From: Ectothiorhodospiraceae bacterium WFHF3C12
Lineage (GTDB): Bacteria; Pseudomonadota; Gammaproteobacteria; Nitrococcales; Nitrococcaceae
DNA: 41,126 bases
NCBI GenBank assembly: GCA_013519935.1
Contig: JACDUA010000038.1
Span: 1-41,126 of the forward strand
Direction of reading: 5' to 3'
Part shown: piece after piece, positions 40,546-41,126 of the stretch
Position numbering within the stretch: the first letter of the stretch is position 1
How the letters are laid out: each line of letters starts with the position of its first letter
Made by a program: the position numbers and the translations under genes
Notes under the pieces: generated by a model
What the model saw: the letters and a program-made list of their open reading frames with translations, nothing else
Database searches by the model: none
What the model was told of the DNA's origin: nothing

Positions 40546-40860
40546 TCAGTTCCCGGCGTTGTCGTCCGTCTCCAGCAGTCGCCAGGCTGTTTGAGGACCC
40601 TTGAGCAGGCCCAGGCCGGCAGCCAGTGGTGCCGCGCACGGGTCGGCGTGCATTCGCTGTGCCAGATCTTCCGCCTGCGGTGAAAAGTAAACGATGACGT
40701 CGCAGTGCAGCTGGCCTTCCGAGGCGTGGCGCAGAAACACCGCCGCCTGCTCAGCGCGCCTGCTCCTGCCATAGATGTCGTCGAAGGCGCGCTCTATGCG
40801 CTCCAGCTCCATACCGGCCAGTAGGGCGTCCCCCAGATTCAGGTTATGCCATTGGCTCAT
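40546..40860 (-). CDS. Small protein of unknown function, coupled to a P-type ATPase gene
   Basis: 104 aa, soluble, no family recognised. N-terminus MSQWHNLNLGDALLAGMELERIE; the middle FSPQAEDLAQRMHADPC contains its only Cys pair region. ATG 40860 overlaps the stop of the upstream ATPase gene (ATGA) and has GGGGAGCC ahead, so it is translated with it. A role with metal transport is only a guess from this coupling. Confidence 0.7.
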   Translation of the reverse strand: MSQWHNLNLGDALLAGMELERIERAFDDIYGRSRRAEQAAVFLRHASEGQLHCDVIVYFSPQAEDLAQRMHADPCAAPLAAGLGLLKGPQTAWRLLETDDNAGN

Positions 40861-41126
40861 GTCGGCTCCCCGTGTCGCTGCGTTTGAGCCCATCGAGGAT
40901 AATCGAATGACGAGGGCGTATCCCATTGCCACACCCCGCCCAGGCCGAGTGCCAGCCGCGCCGAGTTGCCAAGTACGCAGAGGGTGCTGGTGCCCATGGC
41001 GACGGCGGCAATGGCGGGGTGGATAAAGCCGGCCATGGCTGCCGGCAGGGCCACCAGATTGTAGGTCATGGCCCATCCCAGGTTCTGCACCATGCCGCGG
41101 CGGGCGGTGCGGGCCAGGCGTATGGC
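40857..41126 (-). CDS. Heavy-metal P-type ATPase, C-terminal end (partial)
   Basis: Only the last about 89 residues are in the window; the gene runs off its right edge. Visible are the start of the last helix pair IRLARTARRGMVQNLGWAMTYN, LVALPAAMAGFIHPAIAAVAMG and the conserved STLCVLGNSARL that closes P1B-type (CopA/CtpA-like) copper or silver pumps. The tail of about 25 residues after it is unusually long. Stop at 40857 overlaps the small downstream gene. Metal specificity lies in parts not present. Confidence 0.85.
   Translation of the reverse strand, partial: AIRLARTARRGMVQNLGWAMTYNLVALPAAMAGFIHPAIAAVAMGTSTLCVLGNSARLALGLGGVWQWDTPSSFDYPRWAQTQRHGEPT

Overview
The window looks like high-GC proteobacterial DNA, most likely a gammaproteobacterium. 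The gene families that suggest this are Rnk, PurU, LivGF, an ExaC-type aldehyde dehydrogenase, HemD and TRAP transporters. I cannot name a genus from sequence alone. The two ends read as ordinary GC-rich chromosome. The middle, roughly 16.5-34 kb and including the MFS gene near 12-13 kb in style, is visibly more AT-rich in codon choice. It is littered with broken insertion sequences and looks like an acquired, heavily rearranged island.

Layout. 0-4.3 kb: end of a branched-chain-type ABC importer (livG partial, livF), an acyl-CoA synthetase and an acyl-CoA dehydrogenase, which together suggest uptake and activation of a carboxylic acid. 4.7-9.3 kb: a metallophosphoesterase and two separate c-di-GMP genes, a membrane EAL phosphodiesterase and a membrane GGEEF cyclase. 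9.3-13.1 kb: an IS3 end with tandem 50-bp repeats, then exaC-like aldehyde dehydrogenase, its usual DUF779 partner and an MFS transporter. 13.3-15.7 kb: a broken IS3-family element split by a broken IS30-family element.

16.5-34 kb is the most interesting part: a TRAP transporter (dctPQM), two divergent PanB-family proteins, a Crp/Fnr regulator, a methylenetetrahydrofolate reductase with a fused cysteine-rich MetV-like C-terminus, PurU (10-formyl-THF hydrolase), a SulP anion transporter and FolK. Four of these belong to folate/one-carbon families. Both PanB-like proteins lack the second metal-ligand aspartate of canonical PanB, and one appears to lack the first as well. My inference is an import and folate-linked one-carbon catabolic route. 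An organic acid would enter by TRAP, a one-carbon group would be moved to tetrahydrofolate by the PanB-like pair, and the group would be oxidised through the reductase (and a FolD elsewhere) to formate by PurU. FolK would support folate supply. The substrate is unknown. IS21, IS3 and IS481 remnants separate the pieces.

34-41.1 kb returns to GC-rich chromosome: a minus-strand set with an EamA exporter, a TauE/SafE permease and a GntR/FCD regulator. Next come two tandem Rnk paralogues and a HemD-like gene, then a small SRPBCC plus carboxymuconolactone-decarboxylase-like pair. Last, on the minus strand, is the C-terminal end of a heavy-metal P-type ATPase coupled to a small unknown gene.
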